A stretch of DNA of 64,000 bases from Allantophomopsis cytisporea (Eukaryota > Ascomycota > Leotiomycetes > Phacidiales > Phacidiaceae), in assembly GCA_024752435.1 (NCBI GenBank), contig CP103026.1, forward strand, positions 1 through 64,000. The letters are read 5' to 3'. This document shows, one piece after another, positions 33,642 to 44,693 of this stretch (its first letter is position 1; each line of letters starts with the position of its first letter). Under the pieces are notes generated by a model. It saw nothing but the letters and a program-made list of their open reading frames with translations. It was not told the DNA's origin and searched no databases. Position numbers and translations under genes: made by a program.

Positions 33642-34517
33642 ACAGCTGAAGCTGCGGCTGAAGTTGGTCGCGGGCATTACTGATGACGCTAAGCACTTCC
33701 GGCTTCGCAAGCCGTTTGCACTAATCCTAGCTTAACGTCAATCTCGCACAACATTGGTCTCAATCTTGAAGATGCAAAGAAAAGGATTACGACTCCATCT
33801 GGGCAATTTTACTCCGCACCCAAATATCTTCATTTTTAAAGGGTCGTATTCTCATGACCTGTAACTGAGCAGAATGAGTTCACTCTTCCTAGAATTTGCA
33901 CCAAAGCTGGTCATGGCTAAAATGAGATTGTAGAGTGAGCGTCAAGGCGAAATGCCTACGTCGTACGACTTTTCACTCAGCCTCTCAATGCCTAGACTGA
34001 CTGAAGGATATAGACTTACAATTACATATGCAGAAAGAGTATACCGTTACGAATATTATTTCATGATAATAAAATTCCGACCAGGTACTGTATTACATCG
34101 TCCTAAATTTCGACAACTACAGTAGTAATTCGGTTGAGTCTGTTGATTCAGTTTCAAAGTATAAGTCAGTATTTTCAAAGTAAACAATGTTGTAGGTCTC
34201 TCCATCACGCAAGCTACAATTTCACTTTAGCCGTCGTTGGGTGAATCCACTTTATGTCTTCACCCTGTGTCATGGACCAATGTGGATCAAATATATATCT
34301 GCCTATGATCGTATCGTATCACAACGCAAAGAAGAATCCGTATCCACATTGAGCATCAACTACATGCTAGATTGGCGAATGACTATAATGTATATATACA
34401 ATGCAGCTTTCCTCAATAATGTCGATTGTGTAGCTACAGTCATTCACTCGTTCGTGCTGTCACACTTTCATTCTGTAGCCACATTCATCCACTCGTTTGA
34501 CGTACCACACTTAGAGC

Positions 34518-37041
34518 ATGATGATTTATTTTCTCCGAACTGTATTGTTGCTTTCCACGATCTGCAAACCGTTCCAAGTTGTAGCAGATCACATTTCCGA
34601 CCGAGAGGACTCTGGGTCATGTGGTAGTGTAGATGGCACTACAGAGATCATAACGGTTGATTACTACAAGGTATCTCCTGTTTATATTAGTCAATATTTT
34701 GCCGCCAACACTGTCATCAACATTCCGAACTATGGCTCAATTGCCATTACCGACGCTCCAAAAACTTTTATAACCACTGTGACTGCAATGGAAAAGGTTC
34801 CAACTACAATCACGGCGGTTGTGGCAGCATCTAGGTACATTATAAACTCCAAACCTACCGACAAAAGACTGACTGCGAGATAGTTCATTAGCATCTACCG
34901 ATACACCTTTGACTTTCACTCCAATAGTTCTAGAGGTCCAACCTCTCAAGAGTTATCGAAGCCAACCCATCTACATCGGCCAAAATGGCTCGTCCACTTT
35001 GCTATGCTCCAGCGCTGCCTCTTTCGTTCTTAACGGTACTCATCTACAATCCAGCCAAGGTCTGATCTCTACCAACAACGGATCTCTCTCAAGTGTATTC
35101 GCACCAAAGGCGCAGCAAGGGGGAATTACTGAGACATTCTCATTATCAGAGGATGGATTATCCTGGGATAGTGCCGCATTCCGCTTTGGTCACGCCAAAT
35201 TCTTTCTTACGTCGCAAGGAGTAGTACAGGCAGTTTTTTCTCCATTCTTTAATACCAGTAGTCTGCTGCCCGTACGACTAGTCCCAGTCCCTGGTAAGTC
35301 CCTCTTCACATCAAGGTAGCCTCTCATTTTGACAAATATATGCAGCCTATGCTTGTGGTGATGCATCACAGAACCAGCCAGCCCCAGACTACACAACAAC
35401 CTATGTAGAGACGGCTTCATCAAATGGTCCCGCAGGTGCATCAGCTGGTCAACGAACTGAGGCTCCGGGTACTCTTGGAAGCAGCGCTTTCGTAGCTTCC
35501 CAGATTCCTACATCTGCTGCGTTATATGGAAGCATCACGACCACACTCATTACTGTGTCTGAGACTACCAACGTCGCTAACTACGCCTCATCTGTGATCA
35601 CTGATAGCTCTACATCTGGACTTCCTATTCTGCATACCTCGTCCAGCGTGGCATATCAAAACACAAGCAGCCTTTCAACAACTAGTTTGTATCTCGGAAC
35701 TACATCTATTGCTAACTCGTCCAATTCTGGTACCACTACTACCGCCGTTTTATCCATCTCCAGCAGTTCTTCCGTATTTGGAGCTGTAAACACTACCAGC
35801 ATTTTCGGTTCCAATAGCACTTCAGCAATAGATACTCCTACTTCTGCTGCTGCCAATTCGTCCGCCTCAACTACTGCTACTAGCAATTCGTCCACTTCAA
35901 TCGATACTGCTACCTATTTGTCTGCTTCAACAACTGCTTCCACCGAATTGTCCTTTTCTAGCAGTTCTTCAACATTTTCATCAACGCCAGAAACTATTAG
36001 CACTATAACTTCATCTTTCACTTCCAGCAGCTCTTCAACAGTCTCTACAGCGCCAGAGACTATAAGCACTATATCTTCATCTTCCACTTCGAGCAGCTCT
36101 TCAACAATCACTTCAGCGCCGGAGACTATAAGCACTATATCTTCATCTTCCTCTTCCAGCAGCTCTACCACCGTAGGCTTCTGCGAGGATGAAGTAGCTG
36201 CTTACTTCTCAAGCGGACCATATTCCTCCTCCATCAGTTCCTTCTGCTATAGCTATATCGGAACATACACAACTGCCAGCGCTACAATGACCGTAGAAGA
36301 GATTACGACCGAGACAGTGACCCCTGAGATTGTTACTGTTGGAGAGACAACCACTACGTGAGCATCTCAGAGTCACTTGCATGATCGTGTTTGAAATTTG
36401 AATCACAGCTAACGACAGTATGAATTAGGACTGCTTCTTCTTATTCTACGAAGACTCTTTACACAAGTTCTTACACTGGCGGAGCTAACAATGCTAAACG
36501 CGCAGAAGCCACCACTATCCCAGATTATCTCTCAGATTATTCGTCCGAACAACTATCAAGCGCTTGCTCTTGCGTCTTCGGAGTTATGACCATAGCCACA
36601 ACTGAAGTCGCGACCGCGACTGAAAGCAGTACCACAACAGTAAGTATCTGTTCCTTGGAACCGTTGTCACCCATATCTCCGGTCTAACAAAATTTTTAGA
36701 CCACAGAAGAAGCCAGCACTACTACAAATATCAGTACCGCTACTGCTGCCGCAACTTCAGTCACCGAAGTCGATTATGTCAGCGACGCCCAGCTCTACTG
36801 CGATAACACACATCGGGGTGCTGGTGTTTCAAACACACATGCTGTAGCTGGATCGACCCAGGATACCATTTATGCGTGCGCTGCTGTATGCAAGGCTCTC
36901 AGCAACTGTCTCAGTATCCAATATAATTACGCAACAAAAGATTGCGAGCCTAGGACTTTGAGTATCGCTGGAGGAGTGATTTCGGGCGGGGTATCTACTA
37001 CCTCAGGCTATTACTTCTACGACATTACATGTTTTGCGTAG
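34518..37041 (+). CDS. Secreted Ser/Thr-rich protein with C-terminal PAN/Apple-like cysteine domain
   Basis: About 763 aa, five exons: 34518-34834, 34884-35293, 35346-36357, 36429-36639, 36700-37041; phases close. A signal peptide (MMIYFLRTVLLLSTICKPFQ) is followed by a region of about 250 residues with LYCSS and QGGITETFSLSEDGLSW. A long Ser/Thr stalk with likely heavy O-glycosylation follows, including three 66-bp repeats. The last exon has the spacing YCDN...YACAAVCKAL..CLSIQYNY...DCEP...ITCF, like PAN/Apple domains that bind protein or carbohydrate. No clear GPI tail. Probably a wall-associated or secreted adhesin-type protein. A decayed copy of the last exon lies at 39038-39340. Confidence 0.82.
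35984..36175 (+). repeat. 66-bp in-frame tandem repeat in the Ser/Thr stalk
   Basis: Three units, marked by ACGCCAGAAAC (35984), GCGCCAGAGAC (36050) and GCGCCGGAGAC (36116). Each codes about 22 residues of the APETISTISSSSTSSSSST type. Unit number may vary between strains, which would change stalk length. Confidence 0.75.
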
Positions 37042-38428
37042 GTGCTAGGATGAGGTTAAGATTTAAGGTTTGAATGAGAGTGGAGAGTGAAGGAATAGCA
37101 GTGATGGGGTGTGCGGGCATCTGAAAGCCGTACTATACCTATACAGCTTATCTCAAAATACGCTGTTATTTAATACAATCTTTTAACACTAATTTTCCCA
37201 CCCGGATTTCTGATTTGGATCATCTTACTCGATTCGTATGCCTAGGAGATGATAACTCAATAATAATATCCTACTGTGTACTTGTTTGCTTTAGTTATCA
37301 AGTCTTAATAAGGCTCCTTTAGGCTTTTCTACCGAATTACACACTTACCTTTTAACCAAATTCGAAGTTGATAGTACAATTTTTTTTTTAGAGGCCTTGG
37401 TATATTATAATTCTTGCCACTATTTTAGCAACACTACTTTTAACTTTACTATGATATAACTACTGAGTTTAGTTCTATATCTAGGTTCTTTATAAGATTT
37501 ATTCGAGGACGAAGGTTAGATCAAAGAGCAAATATAAGTCGAACAGAATAATCGACCTTATAGTATCAAGATTCAAGCTATATACAAAAGGTTTAAGATA
37601 GGATTTAGTTGGTAGGCCGAGGCTGTCTTTACACTGATACTTCGACAGAGTTCCAGAATGATATAGTAGGTTATTTATGCTTCTCTTTACTATTCTAAGT
37701 ATACAACGTTAAATTATGTGCACACCAGTGAGTGAGGTTGGATTGTAGTAGTAGCACTAATGCAGCTCTCACATTCAAAGTGAGGGGTTTGCAATTAGGA
37801 TGTGCGCACTTGGCACTCGCACCTAATGTATATAAAAATTATAGCATAGCTCAAAGAGCTTCTCTCTGTATATAACAATCAACTATGAGTATGAAGACAT
37901 GGTTCTACTGCACACATTGATCAATTCCCATTTATTGCGACTTATAATTGAAGTTTTCTAAGTTCGCCCCGCTTTTAGATCTATAACAAGTTCCTACACA
38001 ACAAATTCGTTGTTACTAAATTGCTTTTGATTCGAGATACAGTCCTATGATGTTAAGCTACTTCTATTGATTCGCGTTACTGCACATGTGAGTATATAAA
38101 ATATTACAATTTTGAGGTCGTTACACAAGGTATACAAGGATCGTATCATAACTTTGTACAATGAAGAACGCTTTCAATATTGTTTTTGCTCAGAGATAAT
38201 TTATAAGATCTCCATACCATTTCACAACCCATAGCCTTGCTACTCCTCTACCCAACTGATTCATTGGTGCTTATATATTTCAACTCCATGTATCCACTGC
38301 ATACCAATAGGCGTATGGTCTAGATCGCTGTTTTTGCAACACTATCTAACACCATATTAACGTTGAAATAGAATTGAGAAAACTACCTACTTGATGTCCG
38401 GTATGCAGCTTCATTTCAAGGTGTACAG
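37042..38428. other. AT-rich gene-free stretch
   Basis: 1.4 kb of AT-rich DNA with stops in all frames, including a T9 run near 37380. It resembles decayed repeat DNA. No gene or clear repeat unit identified. Confidence 0.5.
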
Positions 38429-38717
38429 TTAGTGACAGATAATACCATAGATCCTGTAACCTGGGCTGAAGCAGCTGTCATGGGTTGACGTAATTGCCTT
38501 GTCATCGGAGCAAGGCGTATCGCCGTAGGTGGAAATAGTGCATTCTACGTCACTCTGGTATTCGATGGCTGAATATCCAGAAAGGCCAGTATAGTCCCCA
38601 TCAGTCTAAGTTCAAGGTATTGCTGGCATCGGCTGAACAGCTGGCATTGTCGTAAAGTTTCACAACATATCCTTGTGCGAGCGTTGCAATGGCAAGATAA
38701 AGGAGTTGGATCTTCAT
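38429..38717 (-). pseudogene. Small secreted cysteine-containing protein, split by a 1-nt frameshift
   Basis: The ATG at 38717 opens a signal peptide (MKIQLLYLAIATLAQG) and a short mature part with one Cys (YDNASCSADAS), then stops at 38601-38603. Shifting frame by one base at that stop reveals an uninterrupted continuation of about 57 codons, starting DGDYTGLSGYS and containing four more Cys, ending at TAA (38429-38431). No good splice pair bridges the two parts: the only candidate donor is a weak GTTGTG that would remove the mature N-terminus. The overall look (signal, Cys, aromatic/Gly pattern) resembles the intact protein at 41243. A true frameshift allele, or one sequencing error, are both possible. 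No function recognised. Confidence 0.6.
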
Positions 38718-39037
38718 AGTGGAAACAAAGATATCGAGTGAACGGAAATGGTAACTGGCTTTTGATGAGTCTTGTGAATAGTTGGCGACTGAGGAAATAT
38801 ACTTCCACAAAATAGAATCGGAGGGCGACCTACTTCGAAGTTAGTGAAGAGTAGCAGAGAGCAAGTGTTGATGTACTCGGAAAGCGTCTTTATATGACTG
38901 GATGGTTATTGATGGCCTTTATCTACAACAGTCAGAGCGTCTTTATGTATCTTATTTGCAGAAAATTTGCGGGGAGTTTCAGTCGTCTAGCATTGCTCCT
39001 GTATCTCAGTCGCAGATCTCCCCATCCACAAAGGCCT

Positions 39038-39340
39038 GGACCACAGAAGAAGCCAATATACTGCTACTGCTGCCGCAACCTTAGTTATAGAGGTCGATTA
39101 TGTCAGTGATGCTCTGCCTTATTGCAATAATACAGATTGGGGTACTGGTTCTACACATGCGCTGTAGCTCTATCAAAAGTACCATCTATGAGCTTGTCGC
39201 TGTGTACACGACTGCCAGTGAGTGTTTTAGTATCCAATAGAGTCATGTATCAAAGATTTGTACACCCAGGACCTTGAGTATCGCTGGAGGAGTGATAACA
39301 AAGCTATCTGCTTCTTTACAATATCACGTGCTTTTCATAG
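39038..39340 (+). pseudogene. Decayed copy of the PAN-like exon of the 34518 gene
   Basis: Aligns along its length with the last exon at 36700-37041: shared GACCACAGAAGAAGCC start, GGTCGATTATGTCAG, GGTACTGGT-like, and GACCTTGAGTATCGCTGGAGGAGTGAT. It has stops, small deletions and many changes of C to T and G to A (for example TCAGCGACGCC has become TCAGTGATGCT). No upstream signal peptide or stalk is recognisable. It is therefore a partial duplicate inactivated by mutation. Confidence 0.78.
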
Positions 39341-40250
39341 ATTTTGAAATAAGAATAGGATCTAAACTCAGAATGAGGGCTGACATTGAAGGGTGGTAGT
39401 GATGAGATAAGTGTGTATTTGAAGACTGTATCACAGCTATACAATTTAGGTAAATGTCCAGCTGTATTTCTCCATTGGGACGCTATTAGATGGATTTTTT
39501 AGAATTATTTAATTTAATACTCTAACGCTGAATATTCCATCCCAGTCTCCTATACAGATTCTGTGTTGAGGTCCGTGTAGTTTCTTTGCGTTTGTTGGTT
39601 ATTTGCCTTTCCTACGTCTTGAAGAGAGGCTTTCTAAGTTTGATATACTATTGATCATATCTAGTTGCGGCGTAAGATTGATTGAAAGTCATCGGGATTT
39701 GACACTGCTGAAATCTATGATATATACGCTAACATATAACAACTACACAATTGATCTGTGCTACCTGTTTTGTAAGCTGTAAGTGATCACCAATGTATAA
39801 ACTCCATATTCCATATATACTGTTGTATCATCATATATATGTTTTAGCAGATATTAAACAGAGAAAAGCCTCGTTTAACAAACTTGTGTATCTAAATGCT
39901 AGAAGTTGGACTGTATCCTCCAGCTTCATCTTGATCTGGGTTCTTCTCTTATATCTGGAAGAGGTTGTTTAATACCTATTTACTTAATCTCCCTATTGTT
40001 TTGACGCAAACTGCATTCTTTCACTCGTAACTTAAACCTCAGAACTCACTGTTACTATAATGACGAGTACAAATTCATCTACCTAACGCTTACACTTATC
40101 TTAATGCTTCTTCACTCCTTGGAAGTTTTATTTGGTTCGTATCCTTGAAGCTTAGGCTAAACTTACAGAAAGCGTGCTGCCCAAGATAATGTTTCTAAAC
40201 TGGGAGTTGGGAATTATGATCTTAGGTTTAATATAAGATCAAGAAGTGTG
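39341..40250. other. Gene-free AT-rich spacer
   Basis: 900 bp without a supported gene or repeat, between the decayed PAN copy and the MITE. Confidence 0.45.
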
Positions 40251-40667
40251 TACAGTAAAACCTTGGTATATCGAATCCTCAAAATACCGAACCCCACGCT
40301 TAACCGAAGGTGTTGTGACTCTGTAGAAAATCTGTATATAAATTCTCTTAGTATACCGGAACTCTCCCTTATATGGAATACCGAACTCTTGAAGCCAAAA
40401 TCCGGTATACCGAGGGTGACTCTTGTATGTGTTTGGGGGTGTTATTGCCTAAGGTAGAATAACAGACACAGATAGGTAGGTACCTTATCTAGGTATCTTA
40501 GCCGCCTGTGTGCGTGGAATTGGTGCCTTGTTGCCTGAGTTTTCAAAAAACTGAGATGTAGTGCTGTGGCCTGATATCCCAAGGCATCACTCTCTTTCCA
40601 GATCTCTCAATTTCCGGATCTATGTTTTAGGTGAATCTTTAGGGTCCGATACCGAGGTTTTACTGTA
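40251..40667. mobile_element. 413-bp MITE, Tc1/mariner-pogo type, with TA target duplication
   Basis: The element at 40253-40665 starts CAGTAAAACCTTGGTAT and ends with the inverted complement ATACCGAGGTTTTACTG; 16 of 17 terminal bases pair. TA dinucleotides lie directly outside at 40251-40252 and 40666-40667. CAGT termini and a TA duplication are typical of Tc1/mariner superfamily elements. It has no transposase frame, so it is non-autonomous. Internal GTATACCG motifs repeat several times. Confidence 0.82.
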
Positions 40668-41242
40668 GTGTCAATTTAAACTCGAAACAATACTGCACAT
40701 TATCGATAAGAGCAAATCAAATCAATATACCTGAAATACAGGGGATAAGCGGTTAATTGCTTAACACTAGGCACCAAAAGTTCGGGTGGATCAGGGAAGA
40801 GGCTAGAGCCACCGCACTTCTCCAAAGCAGATAAGGCTAATTACCTATGTACGTCAAATTTGACGTTGGTGTGGATTATGTGTCTTTGTATCGACATCTC
40901 CATTGGGAACAAATTCGTCGATTGAAACCTTCTCAGTTTGCTATACCCTGGGTACTTTGATAACAGCTAAGAAACATAACAAGTCAATAATAAACATTCC
41001 GAGCACACAGCTTCGTAATGCAGCATCGTTTAATGATGATCGTCTACAGTAAGGGGATAGAGGTGTAAAGGCCTTGAGAGGAGTTGGGTATACGAACAAT
41101 CGACTATTGTGGGAAAGAAAGGGGAAAACACAGTTAAAAAGACAAGATATTCCTGCTTGGTGTAAACTATAATCTTGCATCTTTACCTGATCTAACAAAA
41201 TCTCTATTCTTTCTCAACTCTACGAAAAGCAAGACCTCAGCC

Positions 41243-41620
41243 ATGCGTTTCAATGCCCTCATCCTCGCCTCCATGACCGTCGTAATGACCGCCTGCGACG
41301 TTCTGGAATGGCAAGTCAGCTTTTACACAGAGGCCGACTGCCAGGGTGATGCAAGCGCAGACTACGCGTCCGGCAGCGACGTTGAGGATTCAGGATGTAT
41401 GGACATCGGCAGCACTGTTTCCTACAAGTCTGTCAACCTTGTTGCTAATTCCGACTGGGTTTTCGAGCTCGGTGACAAAGCCGGCTGTTCGTGCTCCTCA
41501 TCATGGCACGGAATCGAGTCATGCCCTGAACAACACTATGGTGACGACATCGGAACCGGAAAGTGTATTACAGATATCAGTAACTGGAAGAGCTGGTCAC
41601 TCTCTAAGACCACATATTAA
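41243..41620 (+). CDS. Small secreted cysteine-rich protein
   Basis: Single exon, 125 aa, start ATG in GCCATGCG. A signal peptide (MRFNALILASMTVVMTA) is followed by a mature protein of about 108 residues with eight or so Cys, including the pair CSCSSSW, and many acidic and aromatic residues. A candidate effector or wall-associated small protein. It lies in an AT-rich region next to a MITE and a frameshifted protein of similar style (38429-38717), a setting common for fungal effectors. Family not recognised; intracellular function cannot be excluded, but the leader makes secretion likely. Confidence 0.7.
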   Translation: MRFNALILASMTVVMTACDVLEWQVSFYTEADCQGDASADYASGSDVEDSGCMDIGSTVSYKSVNLVANSDWVFELGDKAGCSCSSSWHGIESCPEQHYGDDIGTGKCITDISNWKSWSLSKTTY

Positions 41621-41948
41621 AATGTAAGCAATACTTCATATAGCAGACATATAGATCGCTGATTCTCTATAGGTGATGTGTTTTACAAGGAAGGATTTCG
41701 AAGGAAGCCTCAATTGATTGAGTAGCGGACGGAACTTGGGGTATGGGGAATGATAAGGAGATGTGGCTGATCACTTGAGTAATGGGTTCGCTGGAAGGGG
41801 AGGATTGTGATTGTCCTGAACTATCTCTCTATGCTACTATAGAGGACTTCTCTCATAGATAAGTTTCGGTTTTAAAATATAATTAGGTTTGCATATCCAG
41901 ATATGAGAGACAGCAAAAGTCGGGGATCACTTAGCATTTTACTTGTGA

Positions 41949-42340
41949 GTTTGTGTCAATACGCTATGGAATATGCAAATTAGTGTTTAAAATATACTTT
42001 TACGTACAAAATTATGTTGATAGCATGTTTTACTGATAGTAGAAGTCGAAAGATAGTTGATTGTTGTACTAAAAGAATCGTGTCAACACGATGTTTTATG
42101 TGAGAAGTATCATTCAGACATAGTATAGCACAGAGCCGTGTCAAGACCACAAACTTGTGTCGCCACTCTATGGTAGAGCGGCATAAGTTGAGCCATAGCT
42201 TAATTATGTATCATAAATTTTGTGTTAAAACGATATTATATATGGAATTCTGTGTTGGCATGATATTCTATACACCAAATGGTATGTACGTGAACACAAT
42301 ATTATGTCATTAAAATCGTGTCAACAACACATAGCTGCGA
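41949..42340. repeat. Degenerate dispersed GTGTCAACACGAT repeats
   Basis: About five or six related copies of a palindromic core, best as ATCGTGT-CA-ACACGAT near 42075. Weaker forms occur near 41949, 42215, 42249 and 42310. The spacing is irregular and the sequence AT-rich. No gene in 41621-42385. Confidence 0.4.
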
Positions 42341-42385
42341 CGTGAATTGTGAGCACCCCTTATCCAAATCACCACAATTATGAGT

Positions 42386-43212
42386 TTACAGGACCACATA
42401 CCTAAGTGCTACCACCAACCCTAGTCCACAAATAACATCATTAGCTCGGAGGTTGCCCACGGCAGAAGTTGAAGTCGCGAAAGAAACTGTCGCTGAAGAA
42501 ACGTTCGTGGTCCCTGTACGCGAGGCTGATATAGCGGTGTTTCCACCAACAGTGGCATAAGTAACTACCGATGTACGGGTAGCCGACAGGGTTCTGGTGG
42601 AATTAGTCCTGAGGTCGTCAGTGCCTGTAGCAGTCGAAATAGTTGAAGCAGTTGAAATGTTCGTATCCGCAGAACCAGTCGTCACCTGCCCATCTGGCGC
42701 AATATAAACGCCCGTATAAGCATTTCCAGCGCCGCCAACATCGTCGGTATAATCGCCTGGGAGGAATGTCAGCCACCTGCTCTCGTTTCGGCATACACAA
42801 AATGATCACCAGCGTGAGGGTAAGATAGAAGTATTCAAACCTGTACTTGCGTCTAGACACAGCAGTGATCCATCCGCATTCATGTAACATGTCTCGCTGG
42901 TCGTACAGCTAAGTATAGCGCGCATTTTTAGCTTGGATATATTCCCGCTGATTGCAGGCAGGATTGAAGGCATTCGGTATCATTTGGACAGTTGATTGCA
43001 ACTCAACAGGAGCAATAGTTGATGACAGATCCAGTGACATCGTATTTCGAATTGCTACTGGAAGAACCGGTGGGAGAGTTGCCAGAAGAGCCGTCGGTAG
43101 AGTTGTCGGAGTCACTGGAGAAAGGCCAGACGGGTACATTGGAATCTGTGCAGGTGTATGCAATACTGAGAGGCGGGATAGTAAGCCACAGGGCTGTGTT
43201 GGAGAGTAGCAT
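42386..43212 (-). pseudogene. Broken Ser/Thr-rich secreted, probably GPI-anchored protein gene
   Basis: The ATG at 43212 starts a signal peptide (MLLSNTALWLTIPPLSIAY) and a Ser/Asn-rich stretch ending NYCSC, then TGA. The same frame continues after the stop with NCPNDTECLQSCLQSAG and a second stop, TAA. Both stops could come from CGA and CAA by single C-to-T changes. Another frame carries a cysteine pair (SCTTSETC), and a downstream frame (about 42760-42386) is Thr/Ser-rich (TGSADTNISTAST) with a hydrophobic C-terminus typical of a GPI signal. I could not find introns that join these parts, so a decayed gene is more likely than a complex intact one, but the structure is uncertain. Confidence 0.45.
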
Positions 43213-44693
43213 AATGTTTGCTGGAAGTTTTTGATTGAAATATATCAATGGGAAGTTAGATAAATAGTATAGCTATAGCTAGAGAAGTAGAAGGATTCGA
43301 GTTTTGAGATTTGAGAGACCGTTTGAAGACAAGCAACATGTGGAAGACTCAAGTATTGATATTTGGAAGATGTTTTGAGTAACAGAAACACAAAGACTTA
43401 TATATATGAGATAATCAATCCCAAACCTTGAGACAACTGCTCGTTTTGTATGCAGATACCAGCAAACCCCCACAATTCTAATAACACAAATATGAATCAA
43501 AAGTGAACATACTTAGCAAAAGCCAAACCGTGGCCTGACAATTGACATTGAAAGGTTTAGATGAACTTAGCGGATCGTGTGAGCAGCAATAATTAAGAAA
43601 GTCGTTCAGCAGGTCTTGGCCTCCTTTATCTGGCATCTTAGTATTGGCAACCGCCTTGGCGTCGGCAGCCGCAGCTGTGGGGATATCAAGAATTTATTGG
43701 ATCGCACCTCGCATCAGCTTATCCACCTGGCAATCAAAATGTCAACAGACAGCCCTGCGTTGTAGTATACAAACACATATTATTCAGCCATTCGCAGATC
43801 TTCGAACGTACGAAAGCAAACATAGTTGGCTTAGAGCGTACAAAAACTCCTATCAACTTACTCTATCCGGATAGTATTTGAGTAAGGTTAATCTTCCAAT
43901 CGGAGCTGGAGAAGGCGGAACACCACACCAATACTCAGCAATATGAAGAGGCTCAGCCACGCCAAAAGAAATCCTTCATCTATCTTTCTGATGTCGCAAC
44001 TTGACACATGGAACCCGAAGAATCTGGTTGATGTAGTAATTGCATATAAAGTTCCTTGATGGATGAACATATACATGCACCATGCCATATTGTGTCTCTA
44101 TCGACCAGTTGGAGATAATGGGAAGAGCGGCTAAAATGGTTCATCCTCGATAGACGTATTATCCGCAAACATCATAAGAGAGCAGACGCACAGCTTGACC
44201 TCTGAGCTTGAGTCAGAACTTTTGCACTTTGCACTATGCGAGCGCTTCGGCACTATCTAGCTACGTGATTTGTACTGGTTCTAACCGCGCCGTGCTAGGT
44301 AGAGTATGTCTACTATAATTATGTTCAATTGACACGACCTGTGGCGTCGCGGCACTCTGGCTCTCCACGTGACAGCTCGCGGTCCCTCAAAAAAAAAAGG
44401 TATTTTAATTAAGATCTTAACTAAGTGTGGGTTGTACAGTGTAGGTCTGTTTGTTACTCATCTGCGCTTCTCTATTAAGCATCTCCGTTAAATCCTTGTC
44501 ATGCAAGCTTATGTCCAATCAGAAAACACAAGGCTGAGTGGGTTACAAAACGGCTTTACGCTTAAAATGACCTCGTTGGCACTTCGTCTTAGTCCTTCGA
44601 GTGGCCTTGGTCTTGATGAATTCAAAGTAGAAACATCGTTTGCACAAGATAGGGTTCGAGCGTTCATCACGATAGACGGCGACGATCATAAAC
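43213..44693. other. Gene-free stretch before the NLR-like gene
   Basis: 1.5 kb with no supported gene. Small open frames have no domain, signal peptide or conserved character. Presumably includes the promoter of the NACHT-ankyrin gene. Confidence 0.45.

Larger units (their letters stand above)
31371..34517. other. Gene-free stretch, 3.1 kb
   Basis: No supported gene. Contains a GCC/ACC trinucleotide run at about 31704-31737 and a pair of related palindromic repeats at 33531-33564 and 33606-33641. The rest is moderately AT-rich single-copy-looking sequence. It separates the cluster from the secreted-protein region. Confidence 0.5.
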
